From: Thelonectria olida
Lineage: Eukaryota; Ascomycota; Sordariomycetes; Hypocreales; Nectriaceae
Direction: 5' to 3'
Length of the DNA: 64,000 nt
NCBI GenBank assembly: GCA_020736575.1
Contig: JAGPYM010000005.1
Coordinates: 1,860,001-1,924,000 of the forward strand
A model generated the notes under the pieces. That model was not told the DNA's origin. It was given only the letters and a program-made list of their open reading frames with translations, and did not search any database. Of this stretch, positions 37,444 through 47,487 are shown one piece after another. Every line of letters begins with the position of its first letter. Positions within the stretch are counted from its first letter, which is position 1. The translations under genes and the position numbers were made by a program.

Positions 37444-40400
37444 TCACACACCGAAATGAACATAGGGAACCCAGTGAAGTGATTCTGTGCGTTCCTCCTC
37501 CTCCTCGTAGACAATCACCTTTCTCGGCAATCGATCGTTTCTTGCATCCCCCGTCGACTCACTTTCCGCCCCCGTCTTCTCTTTTGCGTTTACCAGTCTG
37601 ACCGACCTGTCGTTCGCTGCTTGGGCACTCAGCCATCGACCTCGAAGCTCCCGAGTCGCATTGTGAAGTCCTCGACACACTGATTTGTCAGTCATGCCTC
37701 CATCTCGCATTCCTTCATACGTGATTCTTGCTATATCCACGCATGACTCGTCGCTGACCGACCAAAGAGTTCCAATAACATGACGAAACCCCGCTAATTG
37801 ACACGCACTAACTAAGTGAATGCTTTCATCGACAAAGTTCTCGTGCCTGATTTGGCCGGTTCCGCAAGCCGACAGATAAGCAAGAAATGGCGGTTGCTTA
37901 TGTAGGTTGCTATCGACCAAATCTGCAACTGTGAGTGGGTTGCTCATCGCATCCTCTAGAAGCAAGGAACTGTTCGAGGGCTCCAGTCTGTCCGTATGAC
38001 CGTGGCCAGCGAAGTGGAAGATATCACTCTGGCCCAGTTTCGGCAGGATGTCCGGTTTCTTCCGTCCTGGCTCGGTCCATTTGAGTGCCATTGAATCGAA
38101 AAGGCCCTGCAATTCCGCCACCTCTTTCTTTGCAAAGGGAAGCTTAGAATATCCCGGTGTTTGTTCCATAGCCACTAAGAGAGCCTGGCTTGAGGTGGAT
38201 GGAACATGAGGTATTTTGCGACCATATATGATTGCCTTGATGGAAGAGGCGTATGAAGACATGGTTCGGTCAAGAACTCCCTCAATACACGCGCCTGTGA
38301 AACGACCAGCTGCATGAAGAGGTAACTGGCTGAGTGGTCCTGTTGGAACCCACCAAACACGAGGCCAGTTACCGTCCGTAATTGTGTTCTTGAAGCCTAG
38401 CGCGTCCAGGCTACCCCGACAAACGTTATCCCAAAGCCATTCCAAAGTTTGTAGCAGCTGAGATGCGGGTATCTCGCTGTACCGGAGGTCAACGGTCCGC
38501 GCCTTCGCTTCCTTGAAACTCAGACCGGGTAATTCCAACACCTTGATGCGATTCCGTTCGATGAGGAACGCATCGCACCGGTATGGAGTGAGGTTGACGA
38601 CGATAATAGGGTCAGGATCTGCCGCAGCCACCAACTCATCCGTGGTAGGTGGCAGAAGAAAGGACTGAAATCCAGGCTTGGCGCGGATTCGTTGCACGAG
38701 GTCGTTGAATTCCTGGTCAGCTTTAACACGGCGATTAGCCTGAGACTCCGAGAAAGATTCGTTCTCCTGGGTCATCAGTAATCCAGTTTCCCCCGGACTA
38801 TCCAACTCATCTCGAAGCTGGGCGAATTCTTCGGCTAGATCGGGGTGTTGCAGCTTCAAAGCCGATAGATCTCCATGCGTCTCCATTAACAGCCCAGCGA
38901 TGACTCCACGGCCAGCCTCGAGAAGTCTCAAGGCCTCAGCGGGTGTTTTCCCCGCATTCAAGGCGGTGGCTGCGGCCGTAGAGGCGAAGCCCACAAAGTC
39001 TGCCAGCATGTGCTGCTTATCTGTGTACTTGAGAGATCTTGGGCTGACAGTAGGGATGAGGTTCATGGCTTCTTGCAGCAAGGTAAGTGATTCATCCCAG
39101 CGCGACTTCAAAGCTAGAAGGGACGCCGCCTGTCGGGCTATATCGACCCGTAGGGATGGGGACAGAGTCTGATAGCTTAAGCCAGCTCTATACGAGGAAA
39201 CCGCCTTCTCAAAGTCGTCTGATGACCCGCTCCGTTTGAACCTGTGGTGGAGTGAGTTTCCAAAGTTCATCAAAGAACGTGCTCGGTCGATGTGATCATG
39301 GGGAATAGAGTCTAGAACTACGCTACCAAGCTCGATAGCGCGATTCAAATCATCGGCGGACCCTGTATCCCTGTACCGGCGCTCAAGCTTGAATACAAGG
39401 TTGTGCATAAAGCGAGGGTGATCCGGGTGATCTTGGGGGGTCGCATTCACTGCTAGACTGGCATACTCGATGGCGGAATCAAGATGACGTATCGATTTGG
39501 TGTATTCGAATCGCCACGCGAGCTTGTTTCCCAAATCACTTAAATAGAGTCCTTGTCTGCAATGGTCCTGAGGCGTGATCTCCAATGACTTTTCTGCGGC
39601 GTCAATAGCGCGATCAAGGTCATCAGTTGATTCAGTTCGTTCAAATCGATTTATCAGCTGGTCTCCAAGGTTCCTCAGATATTCCGAACGAGTCGGGTGA
39701 CTCTCAGACACAGAGTCGACGGCCATACCGTTCGCCTTGATGGCTCGGTTGAGATCGTCCATGGAACCAGCCCGCTGAAACCGGCACCCAAGAAGCTTTC
39801 CAAGGCTGTTCAAGTAGAAACATCGTAAAGGTTCGCCTGGCATTGAAGTATCGACTGCCCTGCTAGCCTCCCTGATGGCACGATTGAGGTCGTCCATCAT
39901 GCCTGTTCGCTCAAAGCGAACACCAAGCCAGGATGCCAGATTGCTGAGATAGGTAGGTAGGTGAGGACTGTTCTCAAGCGCCATATCTACGGCAGCCGTA
40001 GACATTTCAATAGCGCGGTCAAGGCTATCGAGAGAATTCGTCCGCTCAAATCGCCTACCAAGTAGGTTTCCAAGGTTGTGGAAGAAGGGTGCTTGATCAG
40101 GGTACTCATTTGTCTTCTCAATCACCATTTCCGCGAGATCGATGGCTTGATTGATATCTTCAATCGAGTCGGTCTTCTCGGCTCGCAAACATAAAGCGTT
40201 ACCAAGGTTTTGCAAGAGAGCCGTTCGTGTGGGGGAATTCTCTGGTAGTCCATTCATTGCCTCCTTAGAGATGTTGAGAACGCGCTCGATGTCATCGTTC
40301 GAACCCGTTTGTGCATATCGGGTCACGAGCCACTTTCCGAGGTTACTCAGATACAATGCTTGATCAGCTTGATCATGAGGCACAGCACTTGCTGCCTTGT

Positions 40401-41448
40401 GTGCATTATCAACTGCGCGATCGAGATCGCCGAGGACACCAGCGAGCTCAAATCGCCGACCAAGCATGATTGCGAGGTTGCTCAGGCAATTAGGTCGTAG
40501 AAGCTCGTCTTCTGGAATGCTCTCGATGTGTACGCTCATGTGGTCGATGGCGTAATCTAAATCGTCCCTCGAGCCTGTGCGTTCGAATCGGGTTTGGAGT
40601 TTCATTGCGAGATTGGTCATGAAGGCAGTCCTGTAGGCATGATCGGAGGGCAGTACTCCCAGTACCGCTTTGGTGACATCAATGTATTTATTGAGATCAT
40701 CCAGCGAATCATTCTGCTCGAATCGGGATTCAAGCCTCAGCGAAAGATTTGCCAGACAGCCGGCTCGCTCACCATCCGCGGGTGCAGCATCAACCGCCAT
40801 GCTAGACATTTCGATAGCGCGATTGAGATCATCCGGGGAACCAGCCAGCTCAAAGCGGGTGTCAAGATGGCTTGCGAGATTGTTCAAAAAGTGAGCTCGA
40901 TTGGGGTCGTCTCGAGGGGTTGCGTCTGCTGCGAGACTCGCGGTTTCCACGGCACGATCTAGATGATCTCTCGAGCCAGTATTTTCGAATAGAGCCAAGA
41001 AAAGATTGCCAAGATTGTTCAAATAAATCGCTCGCATGGGATCATCGTGATGGACCACATCAACAGCGGTCGTGAGCCTATCGACGGCACGGTCGAGATC
41101 TTCCTTTTGATCCTTGTGGTCGTATCGCATACGGAGGCACCTCGCAAGTTGGTTCAAATATGCGGCTCGATCAGGGTCGTCTCCTGGCACAGCTTTTCCT
41201 GCCTTCTCTGCAATCTCAATGGCGCGATCGAGATCGTCGATGTGGTCGACCTGCTCGAATCGAGAGACAAGCAATAGCGATAGGTTGAATAGTGCTCGAT
41301 GCAGGCCATTTCCCTCAGCCGTGGCTATTGTTTGTTCGAATGTGCTTATAGCGCTATCCAAATCTTCGTATTCATCGGTAGATTCGGCCGCTTCATCGAG
41401 GTTCAAGAGGAGAGCCTCCAAGTCCAAGCTCGTCTCAGGATCGCTCAT
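37444..41448 (-). CDS. TPR-CHAT putative caspase-like protease
   Basis: Single exon, 1334 aa from the ATG at 41448 (MSDPETSLDLEALL); an ATG at 41556 would add 36 residues. About 17 tandem helical repeats of roughly 45-49 residues fill the first two thirds, each with a core like DDLDRAIEMS and ending in YLNNLGNLL..RFERTGS. The C-terminal third is a CHAT domain. The putative catalytic His lies in FHFAGHGHTD (about His1149) and the Cys in YLSACGTGQI (about Cys1195), followed by GFRHVIGTLWSVSD. CHAT domains are caspase/separase-like cysteine proteases, and the repeats probably form a sensing or autoinhibiting solenoid. In bacteria TPR-CHAT proteases work in Craspase and gasdermin defence; the fungal copies are mostly uncharacterised. 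Neighbours fit a self-recognition island. Confidence 0.9.
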   Translation of the reverse strand: MSDPETSLDLEALLLNLDEAAESTDEYEDLDSAISTFEQTIATAEGNGLHRALFNLSLLLVSRFEQVDHIDDLDRAIEIAEKAGKAVPGDDPDRAAYLNQLARCLRMRYDHKDQKEDLDRAVDRLTTAVDVVHHDDPMRAIYLNNLGNLFLALFENTGSRDHLDRAVETASLAADATPRDDPNRAHFLNNLASHLDTRFELAGSPDDLNRAIEMSSMAVDAAPADGERAGCLANLSLRLESRFEQNDSLDDLNKYIDVTKAVLGVLPSDHAYRTAFMTNLAMKLQTRFERTGSRDDLDYAIDHMSVHIESIPEDELLRPNCLSNLAIMLGRRFELAGVLGDLDRAVDNAHKAASAVPHDQADQALYLSNLGKWLVTRYAQTGSNDDIERVLNISKEAMNGLPENSPTRTALLQNLGNALCLRAEKTDSIEDINQAIDLAEMVIEKTNEYPDQAPFFHNLGNLLGRRFERTNSLDSLDRAIEMSTAAVDMALENSPHLPTYLSNLASWLGVRFERTGMMDDLNRAIREASRAVDTSMPGEPLRCFYLNSLGKLLGCRFQRAGSMDDLNRAIKANGMAVDSVSESHPTRSEYLRNLGDQLINRFERTESTDDLDRAIDAAEKSLEITPQDHCRQGLYLSDLGNKLAWRFEYTKSIRHLDSAIEYASLAVNATPQDHPDHPRFMHNLVFKLERRYRDTGSADDLNRAIELGSVVLDSIPHDHIDRARSLMNFGNSLHHRFKRSGSSDDFEKAVSSYRAGLSYQTLSPSLRVDIARQAASLLALKSRWDESLTLLQEAMNLIPTVSPRSLKYTDKQHMLADFVGFASTAAATALNAGKTPAEALRLLEAGRGVIAGLLMETHGDLSALKLQHPDLAEEFAQLRDELDSPGETGLLMTQENESFSESQANRRVKADQEFNDLVQRIRAKPGFQSFLLPPTTDELVAAADPDPIIVVNLTPYRCDAFLIERNRIKVLELPGLSFKEAKARTVDLRYSEIPASQLLQTLEWLWDNVCRGSLDALGFKNTITDGNWPRVWWVPTGPLSQLPLHAAGRFTGACIEGVLDRTMSSYASSIKAIIYGRKIPHVPSTSSQALLVAMEQTPGYSKLPFAKKEVAELQGLFDSMALKWTEPGRKKPDILPKLGQSDIFHFAGHGHTDRLEPSNSSLLLEDAMSNPLTVADLVDSNLHKQPPFLAYLSACGTGQIRHENFVDESIHLVSACQLAGFRHVIGTLWSVSDESCVDIARITYEGMRDGGMTDKSVCRGLHNATRELRGRWLSAQAANDRSVRLVNAKEKTGAESESTGDARNDRLPRKVIVYEEEEERTESLHWVPYVHFGV

Positions 41449-41915
41449 CTTGGGCCATGTCTTGCGAGAGTTGAAAGGCTCATGGCGAGAGGGGTTTCCA
41501 GTCTCCCAAATAACCAGGTTCGCAGTGTGGTGTGAGTATGACCTGGGGCGGAACATGCATTTCTGCCTGGTGGCTTACACGCTTGAGGCCAGTCGGACAT
41601 GGTTCTGGGCTCTCACAAATGCTTGGTTGGTTGCACTTTCAAAAAAGGCTTGCCGTGCTGGCCAATGCGGGTGAGCATTTCATGAAATGGCTGCATGGCG
41701 CAACTTGGTCGCCCTTCTTGCATTCAGCTGTATGCAAGCAGACGCATTCACGAAGCTGCCTGCGACGCGGATAATTAGTCAGCCGCCGTGTTTAGAGCTA
41801 GCGGCAAATCTGGGCGAGTAAAATTCCAATTGACCTGAACGTTGACATCATTGCATCAGCTGCCTCCGATTAAAAACGAAGCCGTTTGTTCCTGTCAACA
41901 TCAATTGTGAAGACC
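41449..41915. other. Divergent promoter between TPR-CHAT and HMT1-like genes
   Basis: A 467-bp region between divergent starts. The TPR-CHAT frame is open to 41556, so its leader may be translated. No clear TATA box or repeats. Confidence 0.4.
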
Positions 41916-44770
41916 ATGGCGAGGACAGAGCTGGGGCTCAAGATAGCGTTTTATGTCTATCCCTGCCTGCTCTTTCTCACTTTGTTGGGAGCTCAATCGA
42001 TCCAGTTCTATCGCAACCGACATCGAGAATCGCGTCCCACCGCGCCAGACAATGAGCAGAAGCAAAAGGCCGAACGCGTCCGCCGAATTTACGCGAGACT
42101 GATATGGCTCCTCCAACTTGGATTGGCCCTGTTGGTGCTTGCCAGTATCGTTGTCGCCGTACGCGGGGCAGTTTCCGGCCAAGATGACGCGGCTGGTACC
42201 GTCAATTTCTCCTTCAGCGCCTATCTAGTGAGTTCATTTCGCCCAATTAGCCGTCAATCTACTCACTAACATGTAATGCAGGCAGCTTATGTTGGAGTCT
42301 TGCTCTACTTTCTAGCCGGCTTGCTTCCTGACCCGGAAGGACCGTGGTCTCCGAATGCTTCTCATTGCTGTGCTTGGATCGTCGGGGCACTTGTAGAAAC
42401 TGTCATTGTCGCCGTGTTTTACACCGTACAGCCCTCTTTGCGAGCCCCAAAGGGCTTTATTGGTACTCTCAACGCCCTGGCCTTGTCCAGAGTTGCGATA
42501 CTTCTACTGATGACGAGTGCCATCATTCTGAGAGAACACAAACTGAGACCCTCCAAGCCAAAGTCGGTCCATGAGGAGCGACAATCACTTCTTGAGAGTG
42601 GAAATGGCTCATCTCAGACTTACGGTAGCGTCCAGGCTCACACGACAGCGACCCCGGACCCAGCCAGGAGAACCCAGGTTTCGGGTACGGGTTGGCTCGA
42701 CTACTTTGCTGGATTTCGAGTTCTCTTTCCCTACCTCTGGTATGACGACATATATTGGTATTGATCCGTCTCAAAGCTGACATTTACCAGGCCCAAAGAC
42801 TCCCCTGTGTACCAGGCTATCGTGGTTGTCTGCTTGGTCCTTCTGATATGCCAGCGCACCGTAAACGTCTTGGCCCCCGTGCAACTTGGAGTGCTTGTCG
42901 ATGCTCTCGGCGAGGGCCACGTGCCGTACAAGGAGATTATCCTATATGTCGTATACCGCGCGCTCCAGGGAAACCAAGGAGCTCTTGGAGCCGCGAGATC
43001 TCTCCTCTGGATCCCAGTTTCCCAGTCGCTCTTCCGGAGGCTGTCCTGCGCAGCATTCGAGCACGTTTTGGGGCTTTCTCTGGATTTCCACCTGAACAAA
43101 AAGGTCGGCGAGGTCACGAGTGCACTAAGTCGGGGCGCCTCGATGAACACGTTTTTGGAGAGCTTTTGCTTCCAAGTGTTCCCCATGGTTTTCGACATCT
43201 TCGTCGCGGGCATCATCTTCTTTGTCAAGTATGATGCCTTCTACACAATTATTGTATTCTTCATCATGTGGTCCTATATATTCCTCACCATCTACGTGGC
43301 CAAGTACCGTGGTAAACAAAGACGAGACATGACGACCAAGACACGGGAGATGGAAGCCATTAAGACGGATGCCATTGTCGCATACGAGACGGTGCAGCAC
43401 AACTGCGCCATCACCCGCGAAACTGAAAGATTCAAAGACCACGTTGTTGTTTTCCAAAAGGCGGAGCGCTTGGTGCAGTGGTCACTGAACGGCCTCAATC
43501 TCACACAGAGCTCGATATTTTCCCTTGGAACCGCCCTCCTCGTGGCTGTGTCCGCCTACAAGATTTCTATTGGCGAGCAAACGGTGGGCGAATTCGTTAG
43601 TCTGATCAACTACTTTGTCCAGCTTCAGGGTCCCCTCAACTTCTTCGGAACATACTTTACCATGCTGCAGAACAACCTCATAGAAGCCGAGAGGCTACTT
43701 GATATAGTAAGCTCGTCTTGACCGCGTTGAGAAGTATTGATTCCATGACCGCTGACCAAACCAGTTCAAAGAGACGTCTGGGATTGTCGAAAAGCCGGAT
43801 GCTGTCGGACTGCCCTCGCCACGCGGAGAAGTTGCCTTCAATCACGTCAAGTTCTCTTACAACACCAAGAAAGGCGAGCCCGTCCTCAAAGATATCAGCT
43901 TCACTGTCGCCCCCGGCACGAAGACAGCGATTGTAGGAGAATCTGGCAGCGGCAAATCGACATCCCTGAAGCTCCTTTTTCGCTTCTACGACGTCACTGG
44001 CGGCTCCATTACCGTCGATGGGCACGACCTCAAAGACTTGAAGCTCGACAGCCTCCGCAGGAATATTGGTGTCGTGCCGCAGGATACTGTGCTGTTCAAT
44101 GCGACCATCATGTACAACTTGCTCTACGCCAACCCTCAGGCTTCAGAGGAGGACGTCTACGAGGCTTGCAAGGCGGCCAACATCCACGATCGTATCTTAA
44201 ACTTCCCAGACGGATATGAAACCAAAGTTGGAGAGCGGGGTCTGAAGTTATCTGGAGGCGAACGCCAGCGCGTACGTTACCCTGTGCTGTCCTCCACATG
44301 GGCTCGTTTACTGTGCTTGCGAGTTGGCTGACACAAATTCATCTGACAGGTCGCTATCGCACGAGCCATTCTTAAGGACGCTCGCATCCTACTACTAGAT
44401 GAAGCTACGGCGTCTCTGGATTCTCACACTGAAAGACAAATCCAGGATGCTCTCGAGCGTGTTACGGCCGGACGAACAACAATTACCATTGCGTAAGTAA
44501 ATGGGTTTCTCATAAAATCTGTTTTCGTTTTTCCAGAAGTTTGCTAACAGGCTTGTTTGCGGCAGACATCGCCTGTCCACCATCACCACGTCGGACCAGA
44601 TTATTGTTCTTCATAAGGGAGAAGTTGTCGAGCGTGGCACACATGCTGAGTTACTGATTCTTCAGGGGCGGTATCATGCTATGTGGGAAAAACAAACGAC
44701 TATCGAGAAGAAGCTGAAGGAGAAAACAGAGCTGGAAGGTGAATCGTCGGAAACGCAATCCCAGGCGTGA
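41916..44770 (+). CDS. hmt1: HMT1-type half ABC transporter (ABCB6/7-like)
   Basis: Six exons: 41916..42227, 42282..42739, 42791..43706, 43765..44271, 44350..44492 and 44566..44770; introns of 51 to 78 bp; 846 aa. The N-terminal extra membrane domain ([19 protein letters not shown] and later spans) precedes one six-span ABC membrane domain and one nucleotide-binding domain. Walker A is GESGSGKST, the signature is LSGGERQR, Walker B is [12 protein letters not shown], and the H-loop is AHRLSTI, split by intron 5. This layout matches vacuolar or mitochondrial heavy-metal tolerance transporters that export thiol- or phytochelatin-bound metals as homodimers. Substrate inferred from architecture only. 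The downstream tail is Lys/Glu-rich. Confidence 0.92.
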
Positions 44771-45248
44771 TGAGATCAGCTCTCTCTCTCTCTGGGTGGA
44801 TGGGGTCAGAATAGGAAGTTACACTTAGGATAAAATCAATTAAGAGATCTGGAAACAAAGTCTTCGGAATGGAAAGACAAAGTTCAAGCAGTATAATGCA
44901 GCGTTACATGCGTGTCGAAGAGTAACAGCGCAGGAGTGGCGGGGGCTGCGACCTCCTTTCTAGAGGGTCAATCAAATGGAGGATTCAGGGGGCAATCATC
45001 TTCTGCAGTATTCCGCGTTGTGTATGGTGGCGGTGTCACTCGGTTTACTATTCGCTTCATGAGTCACAATTGTAGTCAATGGGATGAGTTGAGAGTCGTC
45101 TTCGGACCCGAGTAAAATGTGGCTGCTGGACCATTGGGCACGTATTGTATTGGTATGGAATTAACGCATTAAGTATATACGTGAATCATATGGCCATTTG
45201 CAGGTGCCATGCAGCCAGCTTTTCGTCTCCAACAATCACCTAGTACGC
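44771..45248. other. Convergent 3' flanks
   Basis: Between the stops of the HMT1-like gene and the small secreted protein gene. A CTCTCT microsatellite lies just after the HMT1 stop. No gene seen. Confidence 0.45.
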
Positions 45249-45953
45249 TTAAGCAGTGAGACCCTCGAGGACACCAGCAACGGGGCCAAGAATAGGACCG
45301 AGGGCGCTGCCATTGAACGACTCCAGGATAGGCGTGATGGTGCTAATCAGGCCAGGGATGATGCCGCCGACGAGGCCGGTGATGAGAGTCAGCAGGGTGG
45401 CCAAAGTCTGGAAGACAGTGTTCAGGATGACGGTGAGCGCAGGGCCAAGGCCCAGGACGCTAACAACCTCTTGAACGACGGCGACAACCTCATTGACCAG
45501 GGTAATGACGAGGCTGAGGATGGCCTTGACGTCGGCAGTGGTGATGTGGAGGCCGACAACACCGGTGAGCTGGCCGACGGTGGTGAGGATGAGGGTGTTC
45601 ACAGCGCCCAAGTATCCGAGGACCTGGGGGATGGCCACAGCCTGGGTGATCTTGCTGGCCTGAACATCGGCAACAACGCCCTCTGCACGGCTGGTTAGTG
45701 GTGCGATGAGAAGTCATGTACTTGGGATTGACATACTGATGGCGCTGGTCTGGGTCTTGACGTCGGCAACCACAGTGGTTAGGAGGGTGACGACACTGGC
45801 AGTATCGGTGACATCGATGCTGGTGAGCTTCCCGATGAGGCCTGTGACGGTATCGTGAACTGGGAGGCCACGGGGCTCCTTGGGAGTCTCGGCGATGGGA
45901 GCGGCGAAGGCACAGGCGGCCAGAGCGGTAATGGAGAAGAGGCTGAACTTCAT
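45249..45953 (-). CDS. Small secreted hydrophobic protein
   Basis: Exons 45953..45737 and 45682..45249 with a 54-bp intron (GTATGT..GTGCAG); 216 aa. A signal peptide (MKFSLFSITALAACAFAA) is followed by a long run rich in Val, Leu, Ile, Thr and Gly without cysteines (GLIGKLTSIDVTDTASVVTL, VLGYLGAVNTLILTTVGQL, LGPILGPVAGVLEGL). The regular spacing of hydrophobic residues suggests amphipathic helices, as in surface-active or wall-associated fungal proteins. It is not a hydrophobin (no Cys pattern) and I cannot place it in a named family; a distant HsbA-like role is only a guess. Confidence 0.78.
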
Positions 45954-47487
45954 TTTGAAGAGATAAGAAAGAAACGAATGACTTGATAAAAAGAGTGACT
46001 GAGATGGGTTGATGACCGAGTGAAGTGAGTATAAGCTGCGGGATGAAGAAACTTGGAGCTGGTCAGTCTGTCCATCTTAAATACCTTTGGCCGGCTCTCC
46101 CGACGTCACCATGGTGTTTTCAGAAAGGGGCTTGCCAGTAGTTTTCCGGACTTGAAGCTCCCCAGAATTCTACCCCAAGCAAAGGGGGAACGGTCCGATC
46201 AGCAAAGTGATTTGGCCGAATGTCAAGAGCAGTGTAACGGTGACAAGTGCCGAGCCGATCGCAATAATACGCGACTTAGGAGGGACCCGTTCCCTCAGCT
46301 TACTAGAGATCTGCGCGACCGTCCTATTGGCGCCCCTGGCCATGGGTCGACTAGGTTCGTTTCCTGTCAAAGCTGGATACTACTCTATGGTGTCATCGTT
46401 TCAAAACTCAATTGTTCGCATGGCTCGAACTGTTTGTTAGTGATGACAGCTGTGCCGCAAAAGGTCATCGGCCTATTTCGTCTTGGTCGCTCGAAATGTA
46501 TTGACAAGGCGAGAAAGGGATAGCGTACGTCCGTGTCAGTTCCTCCACTAGTCCGGGGGGGTTGCTCAGTCACCTCTGATGGAGCCCAGCTTAACTCACG
46601 AGATGAGGAGCCGTTGCTGAATAGGAGCGTCATTGACGAGGTCCGGTAACGATGGGCTGACAACATAAACCAGCGGCTTACTGTCTGCATAACCTAGGAA
46701 AATTTCTTGAATAAGAGCGTCATTGAGCTGTAATAACAGACTGATGAAATGGCCCAGCGGCTTACTGTCTGCATAGTTCCAGGAGTTTATTTATATCATG
46801 GAGAAGTGGTTGCAGCGTAGACCACTTCGGCGTTATATGCGCACTAGGTGCACATCGACGACGCCACGTTTGTCTAAATCTCTGCCCGTGGGGTCGGTCT
46901 TAGAACTAGCATGGAGCATGTTGAGACTCTTGGGGAAGAATGCCTTGCAGGTTTGAATGTTTGGAACGGCAACAGGGACCACATCTCGGGCTTGTCAGGC
47001 CGGCGGACATCACCAGAGACAAGTTGCACGCACAGTAAGGCCGTCAATCGACGAAACAGGCTGGAAGGGGAAGGAAATCTCTGTTCGAGGTCTAATTAGA
47101 GCCTTGATTCCTGCTGCATTCCTCACGGTCGAGCTATATGACATTTCGCTGAGCCCTTTGAACAGAATACATTCATTACCCTATAGGTAGATAGCGTTGA
47201 GAGGAGATTGCCTCTTTATGTAGAATTGCGCCTTCACAGCGCATTAGGGATCCACTGCGTTCAGGCTCAAGGCACACTGGATCTGTTACACTGCGGGGAG
47301 ATGCCGCATCTCATTGGTAACGGCCTGCATATGTATGTAGGTATTTGTTCAGCCTACCCAAACGCCTTGAGAAGTTAGGCTGTGCACAAGCATGAATTTT
47401 CGAGCTTCGACTCAAACACACGACCTGGATGTTTCCTTCTTGATCTTTATCCATCAATATCACATGCCGGAAAGGTTCTTTGGCAGC
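45954..47487. other. Intergenic region with one duplicated segment
   Basis: About 1.5 kb between the small secreted protein gene and the damaged ULD gene. Apart from the direct repeat at 46618-46775, only short open frames are present. Confidence 0.45.
46618..46775. repeat. Imperfect direct repeat, two copies
   Basis: Copy 1 is 46618-46691 and copy 2 is 46708-46775. Both begin TGAATARGAGCGTCATTGA and both end CAGCGGCTTACTGTCTGCAT followed by A; the middle parts differ in length and sequence. This looks like an old tandem duplication of about 70-90 bp. Confidence 0.75.

Noticed and set aside
41448..41556. Upstream ATG of the TPR-CHAT gene as the true start
   Set aside because: The added 36 residues are unlike the repeat domain and MSDPETSLDLEALL is a natural start; kept only as an alternative.
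45249..45953. Hydrophobin call for the small hydrophobic secreted protein
   Set aside because: It lacks the eight-cysteine pattern; in fact the mature part has no cysteines.
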